Assembly (NCBI GenBank): GCA_047974855.1
Contig: JBKECT010000051.1
Location: 1-38,782, forward strand
Direction: 5' to 3'
Length of the DNA: 38,782 nucleotides
From: CAYNRG01 sp047974855
GTDB taxonomy: Bacteria; Bacillota_I; Bacilli_A; Erysipelotrichales; Erysipelotrichaceae
Shown: positions 1 through 7,398 of the stretch, in pieces
Layout of the letters: the number at the start of each line of letters is the position of its first letter
Position numbering within the stretch: the stretch's first letter is position 1
Made by a program: the position numbers and the translations under genes
The notes under the pieces: model-generated
What the model was told of the DNA's origin: nothing
The model's database searches: none
Seen by the model: only the letters and a program-made list of their open reading frames with translations

Positions 1-82
1 CATCTTCAGCAAATACCGTTTGTGTATTAACTGCTGTGAACAACAACATAATCGCCAATGCTATTTTTGTTACTTGTTTCAT
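1..82 (-). CDS. N-terminus of a secreted protein (partial)
   Basis: The ATG at 82-80 follows a GAGGAAAG ribosome binding site and opens 27 codons that run off the left edge. The peptide begins MKQVTKIALAIM and has a short basic N-terminus, a hydrophobic core and a VFA|ED signal-peptidase-I-like site around residues 24-26, so the product is probably exported. Nothing of the mature protein is visible and its function cannot be given. The leader resembles in style that of the repeat protein at 20.4-22.6 kb. A promoter candidate lies upstream at 129-155. Confidence 0.75.
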   Translation of the reverse strand, partial: MKQVTKIALAIMLLFTAVNTQTVFAED

Positions 83-128
83 ATTCTTTCCTCATTTCTA
101 TAATTTTATCATAAGTATACATCTGAAT

Positions 129-155
129 ATTATAGGTTAGAGTCTATTATTTCAA
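129..155 (-). promoter_or_regulatory. Promoter candidate for the left-edge secreted protein
   Basis: On the minus strand a TTGAAA (155-150) is followed 15 bp later by a consensus TATAAT (134-129), about 46 nt before the start codon at 82. The spacer is shorter than the preferred 17 bp. Confidence 0.45.
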
Positions 156-225
156 ATGAAACGCTATTAAAAATATTAAAATTGTTAACAATATTAAAGA
201 TAACTGTTTGTATCCATCTGTAAAG

Positions 226-257
226 ACAGTAAAAAAGCATACTGTTTTGCATGCTTT
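226..257 (-). terminator. Second hairpin downstream of rplQ
   Basis: A 7-bp stem (AAAGCAT at 234-240 with ATGCTTT at 251-257) is followed on the minus strand by six T residues. An alternative 6-bp stem (ACAGTA at 226-231, TACTGT at 240-245) overlaps it. It is probably a back-up terminator behind the stronger hairpin at 281-310. The rest of the 83-321 gap is AT-rich and shows nothing else apart from the promoter candidate. Confidence 0.4.
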
Positions 258-275
258 CTACTTTTTATCGAATTA

Positions 276-311
276 TTTAAAAAGACACTTCATTTAACTG
301 AAATGTCTTTT
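276..311 (-). terminator. Terminator of the S10-spc-alpha ribosomal cluster
   Basis: The arms 281-291 and 300-310 pair over 11 positions with one mismatch, around an 8-nt loop. On the minus strand the hairpin is followed by a run of T. It lies 11 nt after the rplQ stop codon, the expected place for the end of the cluster transcript. Confidence 0.8.
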
Positions 312-321
312 CATAATCGTT

Positions 322-684
322 TTAAACTAATTCAATAAACGCCATTGGTGCACTGTCTCCTCGACGTACTCTTGTCTTAACAACACGAGTGTATCCACCA
401 TTGCGGTCTTTATATTTTGGTGCTACTTCATCAAACAATTTTTGAAGTACAGTTTGTTCTGTTTCTTCATTCGCAACTACATCACGGATGTATGCTGCTG
501 CTTGACGACGTGCGTGCAAGTCTCCGCGTTTCCCTAATGTAATCATTTCATCTACTACAGAACGAAGATCTTTTGCCTTCATTTCTGTTGTTTCAATTTT
601 TCCATGAAGAATGACAGAGGTTGCCATATTTCTAAGCATTGCTTTGCGATGATCTGCATTACGTCCAAATTTACGATTTTTCAT
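322..684 (-). CDS. rplQ: 50S ribosomal protein L17
   Basis: L17 is a large-subunit protein near the peptide exit tunnel. The 120-residue product starts MKNRKFGRNADHRKAML, the L17 signature, and ends in the typical TRVRRGDSAPMAFIELV tail; its length is that of the bacterial family. The ATG follows GAGGAGG by 8 nt. It is the last gene of the cluster, directly downstream of rpoA, and is followed by a terminator. In Bacillus this position is followed by ECF-transporter genes, which are absent here. Confidence 0.97.
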   Translation of the reverse strand: MKNRKFGRNADHRKAMLRNMATSVILHGKIETTEMKAKDLRSVVDEMITLGKRGDLHARRQAAAYIRDVVANEETEQTVLQKLFDEVAPKYKDRNGGYTRVVKTRVRRGDSAPMAFIELV

Positions 685-704
685 CAGTTATGTCCTCCTC
701 TTTT

Positions 705-1664
705 TTACTCAAATGATCTGAAGTTAAGCCCTAGATCATAGATTTTTTCTTTAACTTCTTTTAGAGACTTTTTCCCTAAGTTGCGAACTCTCATCATTTC
801 ATCTTCTGTTTTTTGAATTAGTTCTTCTACGGTTTGAATTCCAGCGCGTTTCAAACAATTATAAGAACGTACTGATAAATCCAAATCTTCAATCATCATA
901 ACTAATCCCTTACTTGAAGATTCTCCACTTGCTTCTTTCATACTTGATCCCATATTCACTACAGCATCTTGTACATCTGCAAGTAACTCTAAGTGATCCA
1001 TTAGAATTTTAGAACCTAGTGCGATTGACATTTGAGGAGTAATAGACCCATTTGTAAAGATTTCCATTACAAGGCGATCATACTTCCCATCTTGTCCAAC
1101 ACGTGTTGGTTCAACTTGATAAGAAACTCTTTCAATAGGTGTATAAATTGAATCTGTGTAAACAACACCTACTGTTTGTGCAGCTCCTTGGTATAATCCT
1201 TTGTTTACGTCAGCGCTGATATATCCACGACCATTGCGTGCTTTTAATTCCATTTCTAGTTCGCCACCTTTTTCAAGTGTAGCAATAACTAGCTCAGGAT
1301 TTAAAATTTCTACTCCGGCTGGGCAAATGATATCCCCAGCTGTAATTAATCCTGGACCTTTAGCAACAATTTTTAAAGTGTAAACTTCATCATCTTCAAT
1401 TTTCATGATCAAGTTTTTAATGTTTAAAATCATCATTGTTACATCTTCCTGTACTCCAGGGATTGATGTAAATTCATGATAAACTCCATCCACCTTAATT
1501 GAATAGACTGCAGCTCCAGGTAAAGACGAAAGTAAAACACGACGCAGTGCATTACCAATTGTTGTACCAAATCCTCTTTCAAGAGGTTCAATCACAAATT
1601 TTCCGTAATGATCTGATTCTACATATTCTTTTACTTCAAAATTGGCGCGTTCAAACTTTTGCAT
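705..1664 (-). CDS. rpoA: DNA-directed RNA polymerase alpha subunit
   Basis: The alpha subunit dimerises to nucleate RNA polymerase assembly and contacts activators and UP elements through its C-terminal domain. The product of 319 residues has the N-terminal assembly domain (ERGFGTTIGNALRRVLLSS) and, after a linker near residue 240, the helix-hairpin-helix C-terminal domain (LDLSVRSYNCLKRAGI, then RNLGKKSLKEVKEK). A longer in-frame reading would begin at 1718 and run into the upstream rpsK. I chose the ATG at 1664 (MQKFERANFE) because GGAGG lies 8 nt before it and the family begins there. It sits between rpsK and rplQ, the usual alpha-operon place. Confidence 0.97.
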   Translation of the reverse strand: MQKFERANFEVKEYVESDHYGKFVIEPLERGFGTTIGNALRRVLLSSLPGAAVYSIKVDGVYHEFTSIPGVQEDVTMMILNIKNLIMKIEDDEVYTLKIVAKGPGLITAGDIICPAGVEILNPELVIATLEKGGELEMELKARNGRGYISADVNKGLYQGAAQTVGVVYTDSIYTPIERVSYQVEPTRVGQDGKYDRLVMEIFTNGSITPQMSIALGSKILMDHLELLADVQDAVVNMGSSMKEASGESSSKGLVMMIEDLDLSVRSYNCLKRAGIQTVEELIQKTEDEMMRVRNLGKKSLKEVKEKIYDLGLNFRSFE

Positions 1665-1687
1665 TCGTACTTCCTCCTTCTTTATTT

Positions 1688-2077
1688 TTAACCACGAGGT
1701 CTCTTCGGTGGGCGACATCCGTTATGTGGGATAGGAGTTACATCATTGATTGCTGTAATTTCTAAACCTGCAACTTGTAATGAACGTACCGCAGACTCGC
1801 GTCCTGGACCTGTTCCCTTTACACTAACTTCTACAACTTTCATTCCGTGATCTACCGCACCTTTTGCAGCAGCTTCTCCAACCATTTGAGCGGCATATGG
1901 AGTTGATTTACGAGAACCCTTAAATCCAAGTGCTCCAGCACTAGACCAAGCAATTGCATTTCCCGCTTCATCAGTGATAGTCACGATGGTGTTGTTAAAT
2001 GTTGAATGAATATGAGCACATCCTTTTGCTATATTCTTGCGGACGCGTTTTTTACGTCCTGTTGTTTTGTTTGCCAT
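1688..2077 (-). CDS. rpsK: 30S ribosomal protein S11
   Basis: S11 lies on the small-subunit platform near the mRNA exit channel. The 129-residue product has the family hallmarks HIHSTFNNTIVTITD, GFKGSRKSTPYAAQ and the C-terminal PIPHNGCRPPKRPRG. The ATG has AGGAGG at good spacing. It lies between rpsM and rpoA, with 23 nt to the rpoA start. There is no rpsD in the operon, as in other Firmicutes. Confidence 0.97.
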   Translation of the reverse strand: MANKTTGRKKRVRKNIAKGCAHIHSTFNNTIVTITDEAGNAIAWSSAGALGFKGSRKSTPYAAQMVGEAAAKGAVDHGMKVVEVSVKGTGPGRESAVRSLQVAGLEITAINDVTPIPHNGCRPPKRPRG

Positions 2078-2095
2078 TTATACTTCCTCCTATCA

Positions 2096-2461
2096 CTATT
2101 TCTTCTTGTTCGCAACTGTACGACGAGGACCTTTACGTGTGCGAGCATTTGTTTTTGTTCTTTGTCCGCGAACTGGTAATCCTCTTCTATGACGGATACC
2201 ACGGTAACATCCAATTTCCATTAGACGCTTAATGTTAAGTTGAACTTCACGACGAAGATCTCCTTCAACTTTGATTTTGTCAATTCTTGTTCGAATTTCA
2301 TTTACTTGGTCATCCGTTAAATCTTTGACACGGATATCTTCACTAATGCCACAATCTTTCAAAATTGATTGAGCTTTAGAAAGACCAATACCATAAATGT
2401 ACGTTAATGATACTACTACGCGTTTATCACGCGGAATATCTACTCCAGCAATACGAGCCAT
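2096..2461 (-). CDS. rpsM: 30S ribosomal protein S13
   Basis: S13 sits in the 30S head and forms inter-subunit bridges. The 121-residue product begins MARIAGVDIPRDKRVVVSLT and carries YIYGIG, then GCYRGIRHRRGLPVRGQRT and a basic tail. It follows rpmJ by 14 nt. Length and sequence are fully typical. Confidence 0.97.
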   Translation of the reverse strand: MARIAGVDIPRDKRVVVSLTYIYGIGLSKAQSILKDCGISEDIRVKDLTDDQVNEIRTRIDKIKVEGDLRREVQLNIKRLMEIGCYRGIRHRRGLPVRGQRTKTNARTRKGPRRTVANKKK

Positions 2462-2475
2462 ATTTTCTTTTCCTC

Positions 2476-2592
2476 CTAGTTTCCTTGACGTTGTTTGTGT
2501 TTAGGGTTTTCACAAATTACCATTACGGTACCTTTGCGTTTAATAATTCGGCACTTATCACAAATCGGTTTGACTGATGGTCTTACTTTCAT
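2476..2592 (-). CDS. rpmJ: 50S ribosomal protein L36 (zinc-binding form)
   Basis: This 38-residue gene begins MKVRPSVKPICDKC and ends at TAG (2478-2476). It keeps the zinc ligands of the C+ form, Cys11, Cys14, Cys27 and His32. A good ribosome binding site (AGGGAAAACAA region) precedes the ATG at 2592. It lies between infA and rpsM as in most Firmicutes. Low-zinc paralogues of L36 lack these ligands, so this is the zinc-replete version. Confidence 0.96.
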   Translation of the reverse strand: MKVRPSVKPICDKCRIIKRKGTVMVICENPKHKQRQGN

Positions 2593-2610
2593 TTGTTTTC
2601 CCTCCTAGAC

Positions 2611-2829
2611 TTATTTATGTCTAAATGTTATACGCCCACGTGTTAAATCATAGGGTGAAATCTCTACAGTGACACGGTCCCCTGGTAAAATGCGAATGTA
2701 GTTCATGCGGATTTTACCAGAAACGTGAGCGAGAATTACGTGTTCATTTTGCAATTTCACCTTAAATCTTGCATCAGGAAGTGTTTCTTCAACAATTCCA
2801 TCAATTTCAATGACATCTTGTTTGCTCAT
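2611..2829 (-). CDS. infA: Translation initiation factor IF-1
   Basis: IF-1 occupies the A site of the 30S subunit during initiation. The 72-residue product is a single OB-fold with the typical run IEIDGIVEETLPDARFKVKL, the HVSGKIRMNYIRILPGD core and the C-terminal GRITFRHK. The ATG follows AGGAGG. It is normally preceded by map. Here it follows adk, with an 88-nt gap that holds a perfect hairpin. Confidence 0.97.
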   Translation of the reverse strand: MSKQDVIEIDGIVEETLPDARFKVKLQNEHVILAHVSGKIRMNYIRILPGDRVTVEISPYDLTRGRITFRHK

Positions 2830-2879
2830 TAAAATATGTTTCCTCCTTATTTTTCAGAATCGTTTCCTTTGGATTTCCC

Positions 2880-2904
2880 ATCTAGGAGAAAATTTCTCCT
2901 AGAT
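2880..2904. repeat. Perfect inverted repeat between adk and infA
   Basis: Twelve-base arms (ATCTAGGAGAAA at 2880-2891 and its complement at 2893-2904) flank a single base, so the RNA would form a stable hairpin of about 10 bp with a 5-nt loop. Neither strand has a T-run after it, so a simple terminator is unlikely. It contains a Shine-Dalgarno-like AGGAGA inside the stem. It could be an mRNA processing or stability element, or a scar where another gene once was. Confidence 0.75.
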
Positions 2905-2917
2905 GAAAATTGTTGAA

Positions 2918-3568
2918 TTACTTCAATGTTGCCAAAGCCTTTTTTACATCATCATATACTTTTTCAATTTCTTGAGATGCATTGACATGTCTTGTTTTTC
3001 CTTTACTTTGATAAAACTCAAGGCAAGGTTTTGTGTTGCGATAATACTCATCAAGACGAACTTGAAGTTCTTCTTCTGTATCATCACTGCGTTGGTAAAG
3101 ATTCCCACCACAGACATCACAAATTCCATCTACTTTTGATGGCTTGTTGTCGATGTGATAAATCTCTCCACACTGTTTGCACATTCTACGCCCAGTAATT
3201 CTTTTCGCCAATTGAGCAAAGTCAACATCCATATGGATTGCTAACTCCACTGGGCGATTTATTTCCTGGGTAATTTTTTCCAACGCCTCAGCCTGTGCAA
3301 GCGAGCGAGGAAACCCATCAAGAAGATATCCTTTTTGGCAATCTTCTTGTTGTAGTCTTTCTTTCACTAATCCAATCGTTAACTCATCCGGAACTAGTTT
3401 CCCTTGAGTAATGTATTGTTCAGCTTCAACACCTAAGGGTGTTTTTTCTTTGATTGCATTTCTAAACATATCTCCTGTTGAAATATGCGGAATGTTGTAG
3501 TCCTCTGCAATTTGCTTTGACTGTGTTCCTTTTCCACTACCAGCAGGTCCCATTATTAAGATATTCAT
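2918..3568 (-). CDS. adk: Adenylate kinase, zinc-lid type
   Basis: Adk interconverts ATP + AMP and 2 ADP in the cytoplasm. The 216-residue long-form enzyme has the P-loop GPAGSGKGT (7-15), the AMP-binding DGFPR, and a LID domain with Cys130, Cys133, Cys150 and Cys153 (CKQC...CDVC), the structural zinc site common in Gram-positives. A TTG one codon upstream is in frame, but the AGGAG site is 6 nt from the ATG and too close to the TTG, so I start at 3568. It lies 9 nt after secY. The map gene that often follows adk is missing. Confidence 0.96.
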   Translation of the reverse strand: MNILIMGPAGSGKGTQSKQIAEDYNIPHISTGDMFRNAIKEKTPLGVEAEQYITQGKLVPDELTIGLVKERLQQEDCQKGYLLDGFPRSLAQAEALEKITQEINRPVELAIHMDVDFAQLAKRITGRRMCKQCGEIYHIDNKPSKVDGICDVCGGNLYQRSDDTEEELQVRLDEYYRNTKPCLEFYQSKGKTRHVNASQEIEKVYDDVKKALATLK

Positions 3569-3577
3569 CAATTACTC

Positions 3578-4861
3578 CTATCTCAAAAACCCACGATAGG
3601 ATTTTTGAGTTAGCTGACCTTTTAACTGACTTGTTGTTTCCATTGCAACTCCAACCACGATAATGATTCCTGTTCCTCCAATTGCAATACTTGATGGCAA
3701 ACTGGTGAACATAGTCAATACATATGGAAGAAGCGCTAAGAAACAAAGTCCTGCAGCTCCAAGTACAGTAATGCGATTTAATACCTTTGATAAATGTTCT
3801 TTTGTTTCTTTCCCTGGTCTAACCCCAGGAATGTAAGCTCCACTTTTCCCTAAATTTTCTGCTACTTTTTCTGGATCTACTTGTAGATTAGTATAGAAGA
3901 AAGTAAAGAAGATAATTAGGATAGCATAAATCACAAGTCCTAACGGTTTAGTCAAATCCAAGTATCCACTTAATGTAGAAGAGAATGAATTTGTTGGGAA
4001 GAAAAAGCTAAGTATTGCCGGCACTTGCATAATTGATTGCGCAAAGATAACCGGAATAACTGATGCTGAATTGATTTTAAATGGTAAATGAGAAATATCA
4101 GCTTTCCCCTGTCCTCCACTTGATGTGTATTGAATTGGAATTTTACGTACTGCCATTTGCATAAAGACAACCAGCAAGATAATAACAAGGTACATGATTA
4201 AATAAATCCCGAATTGAATCAATCCATTCATCATTGCAGTTTGAGAACTTGTATCAACCATGATTTGGTAAGTTTGAGCAAATGAAGACGGAATTCCAGA
4301 AACGATACCCGCAAAGATAATCATTGAAACTCCATTCCCAATTCCCTTTTGAGAAATACGATCACCAATCCACAATAAGAACATTGTTCCTGCTGTTAAG
4401 ATAGTTGCTGTATAAAGGTAATTTGCAAGTGAACTAACTTCTAAAATTTGGTTCCCAACATCAAATCCCCATACCATAAAATAAGATTGTGTAAAAGCCA
4501 AAATAATTGCTAAGTAACGTGTGATTTTATCCATTTTCATACGTCCTTGTTGCCCAGATTTTGCCATTTCACTTAGTGCCGGAATAACATCCATGCTCAA
4601 TAATTGAATAACGATTGATGCTGTAATGTATGGTCCAACCCCCATTGCAAAAATAGAGAATTGTTGAAGTGCACCTCCACCAAGCAAGTTCATCATGCTC
4701 AAGACGGTGTTATTCGCAATGCTTGAGTTGATTGCTTCTAAGTTTATCCCAGGAGCTGGAATCGCAGCCCCTAGACGGTAGATAACCAACATTCCTAGAG
4801 TAAATAGAATCTTATTTCTTGTTTCTGTATTTTGAAATAGTTTTATAAAAGTTTTGATCAT
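3578..4861 (-). CDS. secY: Preprotein translocase subunit SecY
   Basis: SecY is the channel of the Sec translocon in the cytoplasmic membrane. The 427-residue product starts with the amphipathic MIKTFIKLFQNTETRNKILFT and shows about ten hydrophobic segments, the plug region after GINLEAINS, LGVGPYITASIV-like motifs (MGVGPYITASIVIQLL) and the cytoplasmic C5 loop with SGAYIPGVRPGKET. Only one nucleotide separates the rplO stop from its ATG, and the ribosome binding site lies inside the rplO end, which suggests coupled translation. Confidence 0.97.
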   Translation of the reverse strand: MIKTFIKLFQNTETRNKILFTLGMLVIYRLGAAIPAPGINLEAINSSIANNTVLSMMNLLGGGALQQFSIFAMGVGPYITASIVIQLLSMDVIPALSEMAKSGQQGRMKMDKITRYLAIILAFTQSYFMVWGFDVGNQILEVSSLANYLYTATILTAGTMFLLWIGDRISQKGIGNGVSMIIFAGIVSGIPSSFAQTYQIMVDTSSQTAMMNGLIQFGIYLIMYLVIILLVVFMQMAVRKIPIQYTSSGGQGKADISHLPFKINSASVIPVIFAQSIMQVPAILSFFFPTNSFSSTLSGYLDLTKPLGLVIYAILIIFFTFFYTNLQVDPEKVAENLGKSGAYIPGVRPGKETKEHLSKVLNRITVLGAAGLCFLALLPYVLTMFTSLPSSIAIGGTGIIIVVGVAMETTSQLKGQLTQKSYRGFLR

Positions 4862-4862
4862 C

Positions 4863-5303
4863 TTAGATCACCTCTACTTTTCCGCCTGCTTTTTCAATTG
4901 CTTCTTGGGCAGACTGAGAAAATTTATTAGCTTGAACAACTAATTTCTTTTCTAGTTTTCCATTTCCCAAAATTTTAACTCCATCTAATGTTTTTTTACA
5001 TAATCCAGCAGCTTGCATTAATTCAATGGTAACTGTTGCTCCTTCATCAAATGAATTTAAGCTGTCTAGATTAACTATCGCATATTCCTTACGAGTGAAA
5101 TTTGTAAATCCTCTTTTTGGAATACGTTTGTACAGCGGTGTTTGACCCCCTTCAAATCCTAAAGCAACTCCACCGCCACTACGTGCGTTTTGTCCTTTAT
5201 TTCCTTTTCCGGCAGTCTTTCCATTTCCTGATCCATGCCCACGTCCAACACGAAATGATTTACGGCGAGCACCTTCATTGTATTTTAATTCATGTAATTT
5301 CAT
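4863..5303 (-). CDS. rplO: 50S ribosomal protein L15
   Basis: L15 is a late-assembling large-subunit protein. The 146-residue product begins MKLHELKYNEGARRKSFRVG and has the glycine-rich GRGHGSGNGKTAGKGNKGQ and the GFEGGQTPLYKRIPKRGF motif. It directly follows rpsE with a 12-nt gap, where rpmD (L30) is found in most bacteria. Confidence 0.97.
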   Translation of the reverse strand: MKLHELKYNEGARRKSFRVGRGHGSGNGKTAGKGNKGQNARSGGGVALGFEGGQTPLYKRIPKRGFTNFTRKEYAIVNLDSLNSFDEGATVTIELMQAAGLCKKTLDGVKILGNGKLEKKLVVQANKFSQSAQEAIEKAGGKVEVI

Positions 5304-5315
5304 TGTACCCTCCTC

Positions 5316-5828
5316 CTATCGAATTTCTTGCGGTTTCTTTTCACGCAATTTTGCAACAGATTGAACTGTCTTTAAATCACGCAATGCAGAAACTGTCGCA
5401 TGAACCATATTGATTGGCGTACGAGAACCGATACATTTAGAAAGAATATCTGTTACTCCTGCTAATTCTAATACATCACGAATTGCCCCACCAGCAATTA
5501 CCCCAGTTCCTTCTGCTGCTGGACGAAGGAATACTTCACCTGCACCATAAACTCCAGTAATTGCATGAGGAATTGTTCTTCCTCCATTAACAAGGCTAAC
5601 ACGAATAACATTTTTCTTTGCTGCTTCGATTGCCTTTTTGATAGCTTCTGGGACTTCGTTAGCTTTTCCCATTCCATATCCTACGCGGCCACTTTTATCA
5701 CCAACAACAACTAGAGCAGAAAAGCGCATACGGCGTCCACCTTTTACAGTTTTGCTGACACGGTTAATAACAACGACACGTTCTTCAAATTCTTTTTCGC
5801 GTTGTGGTTTTCTTGGTTTACGTTCCAT
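5316..5828 (-). CDS. rpsE: 30S ribosomal protein S5
   Basis: S5 helps set decoding accuracy and lines the mRNA entry. The 170-residue product has FEERVVVINRVSKTVKGGRRMRF, the GYGMGKANEVPEAIKKA motif and the C-terminal TVSALRDLKTV region. An in-frame extension upstream would overlap rplR. Of two adjacent ATG codons (5831 and 5828) the second has the better distance (6 nt) from AAGGGAG and matches the usual MERK-type start. The stop lies 12 nt before rplO. Confidence 0.95.
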   Translation of the reverse strand: MERKPRKPQREKEFEERVVVINRVSKTVKGGRRMRFSALVVVGDKSGRVGYGMGKANEVPEAIKKAIEAAKKNVIRVSLVNGGRTIPHAITGVYGAGEVFLRPAAEGTGVIAGGAIRDVLELAGVTDILSKCIGSRTPINMVHATVSALRDLKTVQSVAKLREKKPQEIR

Positions 5829-5841
5829 CATGAGCTCCCTT

Positions 5842-6198
5842 CTAGAATTCCAGTCCAGCTTCTCTAGCTGCATCAGCTAGCGCTTGAACACGTCCATGGT
5901 ACACATAGCCACCACGGTCAAATACTACTTTACTAATTTTTGCATCTTTACAACGTTTTGCAATTTCAGCACCTACTTTTTTAGCTGCCTCAATGTTTCC
6001 ACCATTGTCTAGTTTTAACTCTACACTTGAACATGCCGCTAATGTTTTTCCATTAACATCATCAATCACTTGAGTGTGAATGTGTGCGTTTGAACGGAAT
6101 ACATTTAATCGTGGGCATTCAGGAGTTCCACTGATTTTATTACGAACACGTGTGTGACGTTGTAATCTTGTTTCATTTTTAGAAATTTTCTTTATCAT
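5842..6198 (-). CDS. rplR: 50S ribosomal protein L18
   Basis: L18 binds 5S rRNA in the central protuberance together with L5. The 118-residue product starts MIKKISKNETRLQRHTRVRNK, has TPECPRLNVFRSNAHIHTQVIDD and ends FDRGGYVYHGRVQALADAAREAGLEF, all family features. The ribosome binding site (GGGAGAG) is about 8-10 nt upstream. Confidence 0.97.
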   Translation of the reverse strand: MIKKISKNETRLQRHTRVRNKISGTPECPRLNVFRSNAHIHTQVIDDVNGKTLAACSSVELKLDNGGNIEAAKKVGAEIAKRCKDAKISKVVFDRGGYVYHGRVQALADAAREAGLEF

Positions 6199-6219
6199 AG
6201 TCTACTCTCTCCCTTCCCA

Positions 6220-6765
6220 CTATTTCTTAGCTGCCGTTTTTCCTTCTTTACGGCGTACATGTTCTCCTTTGTAACGGATACCCTTACCTTTATATGGTTC
6301 AGGTTTTCTTGTCGCACGGACAACCGCTGCAAATTCTCCAACTCTTTGTTTATCAATCCCAGAAATGCTAATTTCTGTATTACTTGGACATTCAACTTTC
6401 AATCCATCTTCTACAACGAATTCTACAGGGTGAGAGTGACCAACGTTTAATGTTAATTTCTTTCCACTTACTGCAGCACGATATCCAATCCCAACAATTT
6501 CCAAATCTTTTTTGAACTCTTCATGACATCCAACAATCATGTTGCTTAGAAGTGCACGAGTTGTTCCATGTAATTGTTTTGTATGCTTTAATTCATTTTG
6601 ACGAACAACCGTAATTGTTCCATCTTCTTGTTTAATTTCCATTAACGGACTAAACTGACGTGTTAAAGTTCCCTTAGGTCCTTTTACAGTCACCTCATTC
6701 ATCTCAGATATTTTAACTTCAACACCCGGAGGAACGGTAATCGCTTTATTCCCGATACGTGACAT
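6220..6765 (-). CDS. rplF: 50S ribosomal protein L6
   Basis: L6 binds near the sarcin-ricin loop at the factor-binding site. The 181-residue product begins MSRIGNKAITVPPGVEV and has two L6 folds, with NVGHSHPVEF near the centre and the C-terminal PEPYKGKGIRYKGEHVRRKEGKTAAK. Length is normal. It lies between rpsH and rplR with short gaps. Confidence 0.97.
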   Translation of the reverse strand: MSRIGNKAITVPPGVEVKISEMNEVTVKGPKGTLTRQFSPLMEIKQEDGTITVVRQNELKHTKQLHGTTRALLSNMIVGCHEEFKKDLEIVGIGYRAAVSGKKLTLNVGHSHPVEFVVEDGLKVECPSNTEISISGIDKQRVGEFAAVVRATRKPEPYKGKGIRYKGEHVRRKEGKTAAKK

Positions 6766-6787
6766 TTTTCTGTTTTCCTTTCAGTTT

Positions 6788-7189
6788 CTACCACACGTAA
6801 GCTAGCACTTCGCCGCCCGCATGTTTTGATCTCGCTTCTTTATCAGTCATAAGACCTTGTGAAGTTGAGATAATCGCAATTCCCAAACCATTCAATACAC
6901 GAGGAATTGAATCTTGTTTTGTGTAAACACGCAACCCAGGTTTTGAAATTCTTTTAATTCCACTAATAACTTTTTCTTTATTAGCTCCATACTTTAATGT
7001 AATAGTAATTTTCTTACTAGCAGCAGTATCTCCACTAACATTATAATTCATAATATATCCTTCGCTCTTTAAGATTTTTGCAATTTCAACCTTTACTTTT
7101 GAAGCAGGGATTTCCACTGTTTCATGATGAGCTTGAATACCATTACGAATTCTAGTTAGCATATCTGCAATTGGATCAGTCATATTCAT
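6788..7189 (-). CDS. rpsH: 30S ribosomal protein S8
   Basis: S8 organises the central domain of 16S rRNA; in E. coli it also represses the spc operon. The 133-residue product begins MNMTDPIADMLTRIRN and ends with the family motif STSQGLMTDKEARSKHAGGEVLAYVW. GGAGG lies 7 nt before the first ATG at 7189, so I keep that start over the ATG two codons later. Confidence 0.97.
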   Translation of the reverse strand: MNMTDPIADMLTRIRNGIQAHHETVEIPASKVKVEIAKILKSEGYIMNYNVSGDTAASKKITITLKYGANKEKVISGIKRISKPGLRVYTKQDSIPRVLNGLGIAIISTSQGLMTDKEARSKHAGGEVLAYVW

Positions 7190-7201
7190 CGTAACTCCTC
7201 C

Positions 7202-7387
7202 TTACCAACTAGCCTTTCTAACCCCAGGAATTTGCCCTTTATAAGCTAATTCACGGAAGCAGATTCGGCACAATTTGTATTTACGCAATACAGAATGCGG
7301 ACGTCCACAACGTTCACAACGTGTATATTCACGAGATGAAAATTTTTGAGGGCGTTGTTGTCTTATCTTTTTTGATGTTTTTGCCAT
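7202..7387 (-). CDS. rpsN: 30S ribosomal protein S14, zinc-binding type Z
   Basis: S14 completes the 30S head. This is the short 61-residue zinc form with two CxxC pairs, CERC and CRIC, and the tail YKGQIPGVRKASW. Type Z is usual in the spc operon of Firmicutes; a longer zinc-free paralogue may exist elsewhere but is not in the window. Confidence 0.97.
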   Translation of the reverse strand: MAKTSKKIRQQRPQKFSSREYTRCERCGRPHSVLRKYKLCRICFRELAYKGQIPGVRKASW

Positions 7388-7398
7388 TTTTCTTCTCC

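Noticed and set aside
1201..1383. Open frames on the opposite strand of ribosomal genes (for example in rpoA, rplR, rplX, rpsE, tuf, fusA)
   Set aside because: They mirror strongly conserved genes, have no ribosome binding sites and show low-complexity protein sequence typical of antisense shadow frames.
1665..1718. Longer N-terminus of rpoA beginning at 1718
   Set aside because: It would overlap the rpsK coding region and places the clear ribosome binding site inside the gene; the family start is at 1664.
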